Assembly (NCBI RefSeq): GCF_034669705.1
Contig: NZ_JAXMOR010000014.1
Coordinates: forward strand, 1 to 64,000
From: Marinovum sp034669705
Lineage (GTDB): Bacteria; Pseudomonadota; Alphaproteobacteria; Rhodobacterales; Rhodobacteraceae
Reading direction: 5' to 3'
DNA: 64,000 bases
The notes under the pieces were generated by a model. The model worked only from the letters and a program-made list of their open reading frames with translations. It ran no database searches and was not told the DNA's origin. Shown here one piece after another: positions 49,939-58,666 of this stretch; within the stretch, counting starts at the first letter, position 1, and each line of letters begins with the position of its first letter. A program made the translations under genes and the position numbers.

Positions 49939-51383
49939 TCGGTCAGAACCTCTTTGTACAGATCGGCATAGGCACGGGCCGAGATGTCCCAGCCCACTTC
50001 CTGAGACATAGCCGCCCGCTGCATCCTCTGCCAGTCATCGCCTGCGGCGTGGACGCTGAAGGCCCGGTCGAGCGCGTCGGAAATCCCGGTGGCGCTGACC
50101 TCGTCGATCAGGAAACCGGTGGCGGTGCCGGCGCGCAGCGCGGCGAGATTGGCATCGATCACCGTGTCCGCCAGCCCGCCGGTGCGCGCCACGATCGGCA
50201 GGGTGCCATAGCGCAGACCGTAGAGCTGGGTCAGCCCGCAGGGTTCGAACCGCGAGGGGATCAGGATGGCGTCGCTGCCGCCCTGCAGCAGATGCGAGAA
50301 GCCCTCGTCATAGCCGATATAGGTGCCGACCTTGCCGGCATGGGTCTCTGCGGCCTCGCGAAAGGCGGTCTCGAGCTCTGGCGCGCCGGACCCCAGCACC
50401 GCCAGTTGCCCGCCGTTTTCCACCAGATGCGGGATCGCCTCGGCCAGGGCATCAAGTCCCTTCTGCTCGGTCAGCCGGCTGATGACGCAGAACAGCGGCC
50501 CCTCATGCGCCGGGTCGAGCCCGAGGCGGGCGCAGATCTCGGCGCGGTTGGCCTGCTTGCCGGCAAGGCTGGTGGCATCGAAAGGCCGCACCAGGGCCGG
50601 GTCGGTGGCGGGGTTCCAGGCGTCGGTGTCGATGCCGTTGAGAATGCCCGAGAGCACCTCCTGCCGGGCGTTGAGCACCCCTTCGAGCCCCATGCCGAAC
50701 CGCGGCGAGAGAATCTCGCGGGCATAGGTCGGGCTGACGGTGGTGATCCGGTCGGCATAGGCCAGCCCCGCCTTCAGGAAAGAGATGTCGCCGTGATATT
50801 CCATCCCCTCCGGGGTGAACCAGTCCCAGCGCAGGCCCAGCTGCTGGCCCTCGAAGGGGGCATAGCGGCCCTGAAAGGCGATGTTGTGGATCGTCATCAC
50901 CGTCTTGGGCACCGGCAGGCCGGGCTGCTTGAGATAGACCGGCGTCAGACCGGCCTGCCAGTCATGCGCGTGCACCACGTCGGGTTTCCAGTCGGCCAGC
51001 CCGTCAAAGCTGATCCGCGCCGCCGCCTGCGCCAGCGAGGCGAAGCGGCGGTGGTTGTCGTTCCAGTCCTGACCGCCCTCGTGGGTATAGGGCCCGCCGC
51101 GCCGGTCAAACAGTTGCGGCGCGTCAAGCAGCAGCAGCGTGATGCCCTCGGCCTCGACCTGGACGACCCGCCCGGCACCGCCGGGCAGATCGCCGAAGTT
51201 GGCCACCTCGGTGCCGCGCGCCACCAGCGGCATCAGCGCCGGATAGGCCGGCAGCATGGTGCGCACCTCGATGCCGAGAGGTTTGAGCGCCCCCGGCAGG
51301 GCGCCCGCCACATCGGCCAGCCCGCCGGTCTTGATGAAGGGCGCGCATTCCGAGGTGACCATCAGGACATTCATCTCAGCCAT
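49935..51383 (-). CDS. glgA: glycogen synthase (ADP-glucose)
   Basis: A 482-residue GT5 retaining transferase that adds glucose from ADP-glucose to the chain end. The glucan/ADP-binding motif is SECAPFIKTGGLADVAGALP near the start. The Rossmann C-domain has SRLTEQKGLDALAEAI, and the catalytic Glu region is IPSRFEPCGLTQLYGLRYG. The start at 51383 overlaps the glgC stop by 8 bases. An in-frame ATG at 51374 (MNVLMVTSE) is equally likely and matches other GlgA starts. Confidence 0.95.
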   Translation of the reverse strand: MAEMNVLMVTSECAPFIKTGGLADVAGALPGALKPLGIEVRTMLPAYPALMPLVARGTEVANFGDLPGGAGRVVQVEAEGITLLLLDAPQLFDRRGGPYTHEGGQDWNDNHRRFASLAQAAARISFDGLADWKPDVVHAHDWQAGLTPVYLKQPGLPVPKTVMTIHNIAFQGRYAPFEGQQLGLRWDWFTPEGMEYHGDISFLKAGLAYADRITTVSPTYAREILSPRFGMGLEGVLNARQEVLSGILNGIDTDAWNPATDPALVRPFDATSLAGKQANRAEICARLGLDPAHEGPLFCVISRLTEQKGLDALAEAIPHLVENGGQLAVLGSGAPELETAFREAAETHAGKVGTYIGYDEGFSHLLQGGSDAILIPSRFEPCGLTQLYGLRYGTLPIVARTGGLADTVIDANLAALRAGTATGFLIDEVSATGISDALDRAFSVHAAGDDWQRMQRAAMSQEVGWDISARAYADLYKEVLTE

Positions 51384-52635
51384 CCAGCTTGTCGATCATC
51401 GCCTGGGTGATCAGGCAGATGCCCCCTTCGGAGCGGCGGAACCGCTTGGCATCGGCCTCGGCGTCCTCGCCGACGACCAGCCCGTCCGGGATCTTGACGC
51501 CACGGTCGACGACGCAGTTCTTCAGCCGCGCCTTGCGCCCGACATCGACGTAGGGCAGGGCGATCACCCCTTCGAGCTCGGCAAAGCTGTGGGTGCAGAC
51601 CCCGGTGAACAGCAGGCAGCGGTCAAGCGCAGAGCCCGAGATGATGCAGCCCCCGGCCACCATCGACGAGGTGGCAGAGCCGCGGCGGCCCTCCTCGTTG
51701 TGGATGAACTTGGCCGGCGGCACGAGTTCGGAGTAGGTCCAGATCGGCCAGTCATGGGAATAGAGATCGAGCTCGGGCCGGAAATCGGTGAGGTCGATAT
51801 TGGCCTGCCAATAGGCATCGATCGTGCCGACGTCGCGCCAGTAGGGCGTGTCTTCCAGCCCCGACATGACGCAGGACCGGCCGAAGGGATGCGCATAGGC
51901 GCCGCCCTGTGCCACGATGTCGGGGATGATGTCATGACCGAAGTCATGGCTCGAGGACTCGTCGGCGGCATCCTTCTCGAGCAGGGAATAGAGATACTCC
52001 GCCTCGAAGACATAGATCCCCATGCTGGCCAGCGACCGGCTCTCGTCGCCGGGCATCGCCGGGGGATTTTCGGGTTTCTCGACGAATTCGAGGATCTTGT
52101 CGCTCTCATCCACGCCCATCACGCCAAAGGCCTTGGCCTCGTCGCGCGGCACCTCGATGCAGCCCACGGTGACCTTGGCGCCGGTCCGCACGTGCTGCTC
52201 GATCATCACCGAGTAGTCCTGCTTGTAGATGTGGTCTCCGGCCAGCACGAGGATGTACTTCGGGCCGTAGCCGCGCAACACCGAGATGTTCTGCGTCACC
52301 GCGTCGGCGGTGCCTTCATACCAGTTGTCGGCGCCCATCTGCTGCGACGCGGGAAGGATGTCGAGGCTCTCGTTGCGCTCGGCGCGAAAGAACGACCAGC
52401 CGCGCTGCAGGTGGCGGATCAGGCTGTGGGCCTTGTATTGCGTCGCCACCCCGATGCGGCGGATGCCGGAGTTGACGGCGTTGGACAAGGCAAAGTCGAT
52501 GATGCGCGTCTTGCCGCCGAAATAGACGGCCGGCTTGGCGCGGATGTCGGTCATTTCCTTGAGCCGGCTGCCGCGTCCGCCGGCAAGCACATAGGCCATG
52601 GTCTGCTGCGCCAGGATATGTCTTGGTTCTGTCAT
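51376..52635 (-). CDS. glgC: glucose-1-phosphate adenylyltransferase
   Basis: A 419-residue ADP-glucose pyrophosphorylase, the committed step of glycogen synthesis. ATG 52635 follows GGGAGGACCC. The nucleotide-binding loop is MAYVLAGGRGSRLKEMTDIR, with FALSNAVNSGIRRIGVATQY, the VLAGDHIYKQDYSVMI metal site, FVEKPENPPAMPGD (glucose-1-phosphate Lys), and a C-terminal left-handed beta-helix used for allosteric control. It follows glgB by 45 bases. Confidence 0.97.
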   Translation of the reverse strand: MTEPRHILAQQTMAYVLAGGRGSRLKEMTDIRAKPAVYFGGKTRIIDFALSNAVNSGIRRIGVATQYKAHSLIRHLQRGWSFFRAERNESLDILPASQQMGADNWYEGTADAVTQNISVLRGYGPKYILVLAGDHIYKQDYSVMIEQHVRTGAKVTVGCIEVPRDEAKAFGVMGVDESDKILEFVEKPENPPAMPGDESRSLASMGIYVFEAEYLYSLLEKDAADESSSHDFGHDIIPDIVAQGGAYAHPFGRSCVMSGLEDTPYWRDVGTIDAYWQANIDLTDFRPELDLYSHDWPIWTYSELVPPAKFIHNEEGRRGSATSSMVAGGCIISGSALDRCLLFTGVCTHSFAELEGVIALPYVDVGRKARLKNCVVDRGVKIPDGLVVGEDAEADAKRFRRSEGGICLITQAMIDKLDG

Positions 52636-52680
52636 CGGGTCCTCCCAGACTTGATCGAATGATCTAATGAACTGATGAAA

Positions 52681-54891
52681 TCACGCCCCCTTGAAGCGCA
52701 GGAACGTCGCGGCCAGCGGCGGTATGGTCAGCTCGATCGACTGCTCGCAGCCATGCGCCGGCTCGGCGCTGGTGCTGAGCGGCGTGGCGTTGACCTGGTT
52801 GCTGCCGCCATACTCGGTCGCGTCCGTGTTGAGGGCTTCCTCCCAGACCCCCGCGCGCGGCACGCCGATGCGATAGCCCGGCCGGGTGACCGGGGTGAAG
52901 TTGCAGACCACCAGCACCGGGTCGGTGCCCTCCTTGCCCTCGCGGATCCAGCTGAAGATCGACTCGCCGGCATTGCCGCCGTCGATCCAGCGAAAGCCCT
53001 CGGGTTTGCTGTCGAGCTCGTAGAGCGCCGGGGTGTCGCGGTAGAGATGGTTGAGATCGCGGACCAGCGACTGCACGCCCTTGTGGGTGGGGTAGTCGAG
53101 CAGGTGCCAGTCGAGGCTCTTTTCGTTATTCCACTCGTCCCACTGGCCGAACTCGCAGGACATGAAGAGCAGCTTCTTGCCCGGGTGGCCCCACATGAAG
53201 CCGTAATAGGCCCGCAGGTTGGCGAACTTCTGCCATTCGTCGCCCGGCATCCGGTCGATCATCGAGCCCTTGCCGTGCACCACCTCGTCATGGCTGATCG
53301 GCAGCACGAAGTTTTCGCTGAAGGCATAGTGCAGCCCGAAGGTCATCTTGTCGTGGTGGTACTTCCGGTGGATCGGATCCTCGCCCATGTAGCGCAGGGT
53401 GTCGTTCATCCAGCCCATGTTCCACTTGAAGCCGAAGCCCAGCCCGCCGGTGTCGGTGGGCGCCGAGACGCCCGGAAAGGCGGTGCTTTCCTCGGCGATG
53501 GTCATGATGTCGGGCTCGTCGGCATAGACCGCCTCGTTCATCCGCTGCATGAAGCTGATCGCTTCGAGGTTCTCGCGCCCGCCGTGGACGTTGGGCACCC
53601 ATTCGCCCTCCTTGCGGGAATAGTCGCGATAGAGCATCGAAGCCACCGCATCGACCCTGAGCCCGTCGATGTGATATTCCTGCACCCAGAATTTCGCGTT
53701 GGCGATCAGGTAGTTCGCCACTTCGGTGCGGCCGTAGTTGTAGACCAGGGTATTCCAGTCGGGGTGAAAGCCTTCCTTCGGGTCGGCATGCTCATAGAGC
53801 GCCGAGCCGTCGAACCGGCCGAGGCCGTGCTGGTCGGTCGGGAAATGCCCCGGCACCCAGTCGATGATCAGCCCGATGTCGGCCTGGTGGCAGGCATCGA
53901 CGAAATAGCGGAAGTCATCCGGCGTGCCGAAGCGCGAGGTCGGCGCGAAGAGCCCGACCGGCTGATAGCCCCAGGAGCCGCCGAAGGGGTATTCGCTGAT
54001 CGGCGTGGTTTCGATATGGGTGAACCCCATCTCCTTGACATAGCTCACAAGCTCGTCGGCCATCTCGCGGTAAGAGAGCGAGCGGGCGTCCTCCTCCGGC
54101 ACCCGCCGCCAGCTTTCCAAATGCACCTCGTAGACCGAGATCGGCCGATCGATGCGGTGCTCGCCGCCGCGTTTCGACATCCATGCGCCGTCCTGCCAGT
54201 CGTAGTCCGACAGGTCGCGCACCACCGAAGCCGTGCGCGGCGGCAACTCGGCGCCAAAGCCTACGGGGTCGGCCTTGAGCGGCATCAGCTGGCCGTCGAT
54301 GCCCAGAACCTCGTATTTGTAGGTGGTGCCGTCGGCGAGGCCGGGCAGAAAGATTTCATGCACGCCCGAGGCCCCGCGCCGACGCATGATAAAGCGCCGC
54401 CCGTCCCAGCCGTTGAAATCGCCCACCACCGAGACCCGGCGCGCGTTCGGCGCCCAGACCGCGAAGTGGGTGCCGTCGACGCCCTCATGGGTCATCACAT
54501 GCGCGCCGAGCGCCTTCCAGAGATAGCCATGGGTGCCTTCGCCCAACAGGTATTCGTCGAACTCGCCCAGCACGTTGCCAAAGGAATAGGGGTCATGCTC
54601 GGTCCAGCTGTCGCCGCCACGTGTCATCCGCAGCTTGTAGGCAAAGCGGCTCTTGCGCCGCGGCACCACCGCGGCAAAGACGCCGTCGCCCCCCTCGACC
54701 CGCTCCAGAGGAACCACCGCCTTGCCGGTCTTGGCGTCGATCACCTCGACGCTGTCGGCCTCGGGCCGGAACACGCGGATGACCAGCTTGCCGCCGGCCT
54801 CGTGCAGTCCCAGCACCGAAAACGGATCGCCATGCGAGCCATCCGACAGGGCGGTTGCTTCCTCGGGGTGGATCAGGGGGGCGTCAGTCAT
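52681..54891 (-). CDS. glgB: 1,4-alpha-glucan branching enzyme
   Basis: A 736-residue GH13 enzyme that cuts an alpha-1,4 chain and rejoins it as an alpha-1,6 branch. Two N-terminal modules (residues 1-220, including FAVWAPNARRVSVVGDFNGW) precede the barrel. The barrel has DWVPGHFPTD, the nucleophile Asp in DGLRVDAVASMLYRDYSR, the acid Glu in IMTIAEESTAFPGV, and LPISHDEVVHGKGSMIDRMP. Length and order are standard. Its start overlaps the glgP stop by 4 bases (ATGA). Confidence 0.97.
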   Translation of the reverse strand: MTDAPLIHPEEATALSDGSHGDPFSVLGLHEAGGKLVIRVFRPEADSVEVIDAKTGKAVVPLERVEGGDGVFAAVVPRRKSRFAYKLRMTRGGDSWTEHDPYSFGNVLGEFDEYLLGEGTHGYLWKALGAHVMTHEGVDGTHFAVWAPNARRVSVVGDFNGWDGRRFIMRRRGASGVHEIFLPGLADGTTYKYEVLGIDGQLMPLKADPVGFGAELPPRTASVVRDLSDYDWQDGAWMSKRGGEHRIDRPISVYEVHLESWRRVPEEDARSLSYREMADELVSYVKEMGFTHIETTPISEYPFGGSWGYQPVGLFAPTSRFGTPDDFRYFVDACHQADIGLIIDWVPGHFPTDQHGLGRFDGSALYEHADPKEGFHPDWNTLVYNYGRTEVANYLIANAKFWVQEYHIDGLRVDAVASMLYRDYSRKEGEWVPNVHGGRENLEAISFMQRMNEAVYADEPDIMTIAEESTAFPGVSAPTDTGGLGFGFKWNMGWMNDTLRYMGEDPIHRKYHHDKMTFGLHYAFSENFVLPISHDEVVHGKGSMIDRMPGDEWQKFANLRAYYGFMWGHPGKKLLFMSCEFGQWDEWNNEKSLDWHLLDYPTHKGVQSLVRDLNHLYRDTPALYELDSKPEGFRWIDGGNAGESIFSWIREGKEGTDPVLVVCNFTPVTRPGYRIGVPRAGVWEEALNTDATEYGGSNQVNATPLSTSAEPAHGCEQSIELTIPPLAATFLRFKGA

Positions 54892-57266
54892 GCAGTTTTC
54901 TCCATTCCACCATTGTTGACCGGGCCCGCGTGCCAGATGTCACGCGCATAGCCCTGGATCGTGCGGTCCGACGAGAACCAGCCCATGTTGGCCGTGTTCC
55001 TGAGCGCCATCGCCGCCCAGCCGCTCTCGTCGCGATAGGCGGTATCGACGCGGCGCTGCGCATCGAAGTAGCTGTCGAAATCGCAGGTCACGAGGAAATA
55101 GTCGTGATCGTAGAGATTCCCGACAAGCTCATGGTACCGCGTAATTTCGTCAGGACAAAACACTCCGTCGACAATCTGCCCCAGAACCCGGCTGAGGCGC
55201 GGGCTGGCTTCGATCGCGTTGCGGGCAAAGCCGTGCTCGCGGCGGCGCTCCTGCACCTCCTGGGCGGTCAGGCCGAACAGGAAGAAGTTCTCGGGGCCGA
55301 CATGGTCGCGGATCTCGACATTGGCGCCATCGAGCGTGCCGATGGTCAGCGCGCCGTTCAGAGCGAACTTCATGTTGCCAGTTCCGCTCGCTTCCTTGCC
55401 GGCGGTCGAGATCTGCTCGGACAGGTCGGCGGCGGGGATCAGGTCCTCGGCCATGGTGACGTTGTAGTTCGGCGGGTAGACCACCTTGAGCAGATCGCCG
55501 GTCACCGGATCATTGTTGATCTTGGCGGCGACGTCGTTGATCAGCCGGATGATCTGTTTCGCCACGTGATAGCCCGGGGCCGCCTTGCCGCCAAAGATCT
55601 TGACCCGCGGGGTCCATTCCGCGTTGGGGTTGTCGCGGATCTCGTTCCACAGCGCGATGGTCTCGAGAATGTTCATCAGCTGGCGCTTGTACTCGTGGAT
55701 CCGCTTGATCTGCACGTCGAACATCGCGTCGGGGTTCACCTCGACGCCGCAGGTCTGCTTGATCCACTGGGCCAGCTGCACCTTGTTGGCGCGCTTGGCG
55801 GCCTGGAACTCGGCCAGGAAGGCCGGATCGTCGGCCTTGGCGTTCAGCTTCTTCAACTGCTCCAGATCGGCCACCCAGCCTTCGCCGATCTCACGGGTGA
55901 TGAGGTCGGACAGCGGCTGGTTGCAGGTATAGAGCCAGCGCCGCGGGGTGATGCCGTTGGTCTGGTTGATGATCCGGGTGGGGTGGATCTTGTGCAGGTC
56001 GGCAAACACGGTTTCCTTGACCAGCTCGCTGTGCAGCGCCGAGACGCCGTTGACCTTATGCGCCATGATGAAGGCCAGCTCGCCCATGTGCACGTGGTCA
56101 TGATCGATAATCCGCGGGCTGCCGGGATGCTCTTCCTGGTGGGCGTGGTCGATTGCGCGAATGATCTCGAGGTGCCGCGGCAGCACATAGGCCATCAGAC
56201 CGACGTGCCACTTCTCCAGCGCTTCGGGCAACAGCGTGTGGTTGGTGTAGCCCAGGCAGTTGCGGGCGATCTCGATCGCCTCGGGCATCTCGAGCCCATG
56301 CATATCGACCAGCAGGCGCACCAGTTCCGGGCCGGCAATCGCCGGGTGGGTGTCGTTGAGCTGGATCGCGACGTGATCGGGCAGGGCGCGGATGTCGTCA
56401 TGATCCGACAGGTAGCGCCGCATCAGATCCATCAGCGAGGCGGCGGTGAAGAAATACTCCTGCTTCAGCCGCAACTGCTTGCCGGCATCGGTGGTGTCAT
56501 CGGGGTAGAGCACGCGGGAGATCGTGCGCGCCAGCGCCTCGTTGCGGCCGGCGGCCAGATAATCGCCGCGGTTGAAGCTTTCCAGATCGAAGGCGCCCGG
56601 CGCCTTGGCCGACCAGAGCCGCAGGGTATTGCCCCAGGTGCCCTTCCAGCCGATCACCGGGGTGTCATAGGCGGTGGCCAGCACGGTCTCGGAGGAAATC
56701 CAGCGGGCCTGGCCCTCGTGGTGCTCCACATGGCCGCCGAACTGGATGCGGTATTTCACCTCGGGGCGCTCGAATTCCCAGGCGTGGCGCTGGGTCAGCC
56801 AGGTTTCGGCGGTCTCGACCTGCTTGCCGTCAGAGAATTTCTGCTCGAAGAGCCCGTGCTCGTAGCGGATGCCGTAGCCATAGGCCGGGATGCCGAGCGT
56901 CGCCAGCGAGTCCATGAAGCACGCGGCCAGACGGCCCAGGCCGCCATTGCCTAGCGCCGCATCGGGCTCGTCATGAACGATTTCCTCGTAGTCCTGACCC
57001 AGCGCCTCGATGGCGGTGCGGGCCTCCTTGTCGAGCCCGAGGTTGGCGGCCATGTCCTCGACCAGCCGGCCCATCAGGAACTCGAGCGAGAGGTAATAGA
57101 CCCGCTTGGTGTTCGCGGCATAGGTCTCGCGGGTGGAGCGGTACCAGTGGTCGACCATGCGGTCGCGCAGGGCCAGCGACAGCGCGATGCGCCAGTCGTA
57201 GACCGAGGAATGCTCGGCGTCCTTGCCCAGCGAATAACGGATATGGTGGAGAATTTCGTCTTTCAT
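54888..57266 (-). CDS. glgP: glycogen phosphorylase
   Basis: A 792-residue GT35 enzyme that releases glucose-1-phosphate from chain ends. The pyridoxal phosphate lysine is in EASGTGNMKFALNGALTIGT. The N-terminal part includes YYLSLEFLMGRLVEDMAANL and ALGNGGLGRLAACFMDSLA, and VQLNDTHPAIAGPELVRLL-type sequence lies near residue 300. It is first in the glgP-glgB-glgC-glgA-glgX-malQ-pgm operon. A palindromic operator candidate lies 35 bases upstream of its start. Confidence 0.97.
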   Translation of the reverse strand: MKDEILHHIRYSLGKDAEHSSVYDWRIALSLALRDRMVDHWYRSTRETYAANTKRVYYLSLEFLMGRLVEDMAANLGLDKEARTAIEALGQDYEEIVHDEPDAALGNGGLGRLAACFMDSLATLGIPAYGYGIRYEHGLFEQKFSDGKQVETAETWLTQRHAWEFERPEVKYRIQFGGHVEHHEGQARWISSETVLATAYDTPVIGWKGTWGNTLRLWSAKAPGAFDLESFNRGDYLAAGRNEALARTISRVLYPDDTTDAGKQLRLKQEYFFTAASLMDLMRRYLSDHDDIRALPDHVAIQLNDTHPAIAGPELVRLLVDMHGLEMPEAIEIARNCLGYTNHTLLPEALEKWHVGLMAYVLPRHLEIIRAIDHAHQEEHPGSPRIIDHDHVHMGELAFIMAHKVNGVSALHSELVKETVFADLHKIHPTRIINQTNGITPRRWLYTCNQPLSDLITREIGEGWVADLEQLKKLNAKADDPAFLAEFQAAKRANKVQLAQWIKQTCGVEVNPDAMFDVQIKRIHEYKRQLMNILETIALWNEIRDNPNAEWTPRVKIFGGKAAPGYHVAKQIIRLINDVAAKINNDPVTGDLLKVVYPPNYNVTMAEDLIPAADLSEQISTAGKEASGTGNMKFALNGALTIGTLDGANVEIRDHVGPENFFLFGLTAQEVQERRREHGFARNAIEASPRLSRVLGQIVDGVFCPDEITRYHELVGNLYDHDYFLVTCDFDSYFDAQRRVDTAYRDESGWAAMALRNTANMGWFSSDRTIQGYARDIWHAGPVNNGGMEKTA

Positions 57267-57300
57267 CTTACCTGCTCACAGCGGTTTCGTTGCGGCACTG

Positions 57301-57310
57301 TTAGCGCTAA
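57301..57310. promoter_or_regulatory. TTAGCGCTAA palindrome, LacI-type operator candidate
   Basis: A perfect 10-bp palindrome with a central CG step, placed 35 bases upstream of the glgP start, so it could overlap the operon promoter. LacI-family sugar regulators in alphaproteobacteria often bind sites of this form (A/T half-sites around CG). No regulator gene is adjacent. Confidence 0.5.
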
Positions 57311-57423
57311 ACGTGAATTTTTTCCACGTGCAACGTCACGTCCGGCCAATATGCCACATATCATCCCGGCAGAGGTATGCCGACCCCGCCGCCTGACAAG
57401 ACGGCGATATCGCGCGTCCCGGT

Positions 57424-58608
57424 TCATTCCCGGCACAGCACGAGCCGCTCAAGCCCGTGAAAATGGTAGAGGTTTGCATAGCGTGGTGTCTCGGCCAGCC
57501 GCAGCGCGGGAAACCGCGCGAACAGAACCTGCAAGCCGATGCGCAATTCGAGCCGCGCCAGCGGGGCGCCGACGCAGAAGTGCCGGCCGGCGCCAAAGGC
57601 CACATGCGCCTTCGGGTGACGATTCGGATCAAACCGGTCGGGGTCTTCCCACATCTGCGGATCGCGCCCCGCCGCGCCCAGCAAAAGCCCGATGCGGTCG
57701 CCGCGCCTGAGCCGGCTGCGGCCGATCTCGACCTCTTCGTAGGCCCAGCGGGTGAACATGTGCAGCGGCGGATCGAAGCGCAGGATCTCCTCGACCGTGG
57801 CGTCGATCCTGTCGTCAGAGGTCCACTCCGGCTGCATCCCGGTCTCGAGCATCGCCTTCACGCCATTGCCAAGGCTGTGCACCGTCGCCTCGTGGCCGGC
57901 GTTGAGCAGAAGCACGCAGGTGGCGATCAGCTCGTCCGGGCTGAGCGTCTCGCCGTCTGACTCGGCGGCGATCAGCCGGGTGATCAGGTCGTCGCCCGGG
58001 GTCTTGCGGCGGCGGGCGACATGATCGGCGAGGAAGGCCGAGAACTCCCGCGCGGCCTGGTTTGCGGTGTCCTCTATGCTTCGGTCGCGGCGGGCCTGGT
58101 ACATCGCCACCATGGCGTTCGACCACGCCAGCAGCTGGTCGGCCCTGTCGTCCGGCACGCCCAGCAGCCGCGCGATCACGATCACCGGCAGCTTCGCCGC
58201 ATAGTGTGGCAGCAGGTCGAAATCACCCTCCGGGACCGCGTCGATGAGCCTGTGGCAGAGCGCCTCGATCTCGGGGGCGAGACCGGCGATGCCGCGGGCG
58301 GTAAAGGCATGCAGCACCAGCTTGCGCAGGCGTATGTGGCGCGGGCCCTCGAGCTCGAGCATGGAATTGTCGTCGACGGCATAGAAATCGCGCAGGTGAT
58401 CGGGGTGCGGTTCCTTCAACTCGTCGGGCGCCTCGCGGCCCAGCCGGCCATCGCGCAGGGCGGCGTTGACGGCGGCATGGGAGAAGGCGCAATCGAGACC
58501 ATAGTCGCGCCAATGGTGCACCGCGCCTCTGGCTCGCGCCTCCGCATAGAACGGATAGGGGTTCTGGACAAAACCCGGATCGGTCGGAGATTGCGAAAGC
58601 TCGGCCAT
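57424..58608 (-). CDS. cytochrome P450
   Basis: A 394-residue soluble bacterial P450. The haem thiolate Cys345 is in AFGAGRHFCVGAPLARLELR. The oxygen-activation I-helix is LLLNAGHEATVHSLG (residues 234-248). The ExxR motif is EILR (274-277), with DRFDPNRHPKAHVAFG leading into the haem loop. There is no membrane anchor, so it is cytosolic and needs ferredoxin partners, which are not encoded nearby. The substrate is unknown. It stands between the glycogen operon and dctB. Confidence 0.95.
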   Translation of the reverse strand: MAELSQSPTDPGFVQNPYPFYAEARARGAVHHWRDYGLDCAFSHAAVNAALRDGRLGREAPDELKEPHPDHLRDFYAVDDNSMLELEGPRHIRLRKLVLHAFTARGIAGLAPEIEALCHRLIDAVPEGDFDLLPHYAAKLPVIVIARLLGVPDDRADQLLAWSNAMVAMYQARRDRSIEDTANQAAREFSAFLADHVARRRKTPGDDLITRLIAAESDGETLSPDELIATCVLLLNAGHEATVHSLGNGVKAMLETGMQPEWTSDDRIDATVEEILRFDPPLHMFTRWAYEEVEIGRSRLRRGDRIGLLLGAAGRDPQMWEDPDRFDPNRHPKAHVAFGAGRHFCVGAPLARLELRIGLQVLFARFPALRLAETPRYANLYHFHGLERLVLCRE

Positions 58609-58666
58609 GATAACATCCTCACCGGCTGGCTTTCCATTGCAAGGGGGGACGCGCTAAACTGAGGCC

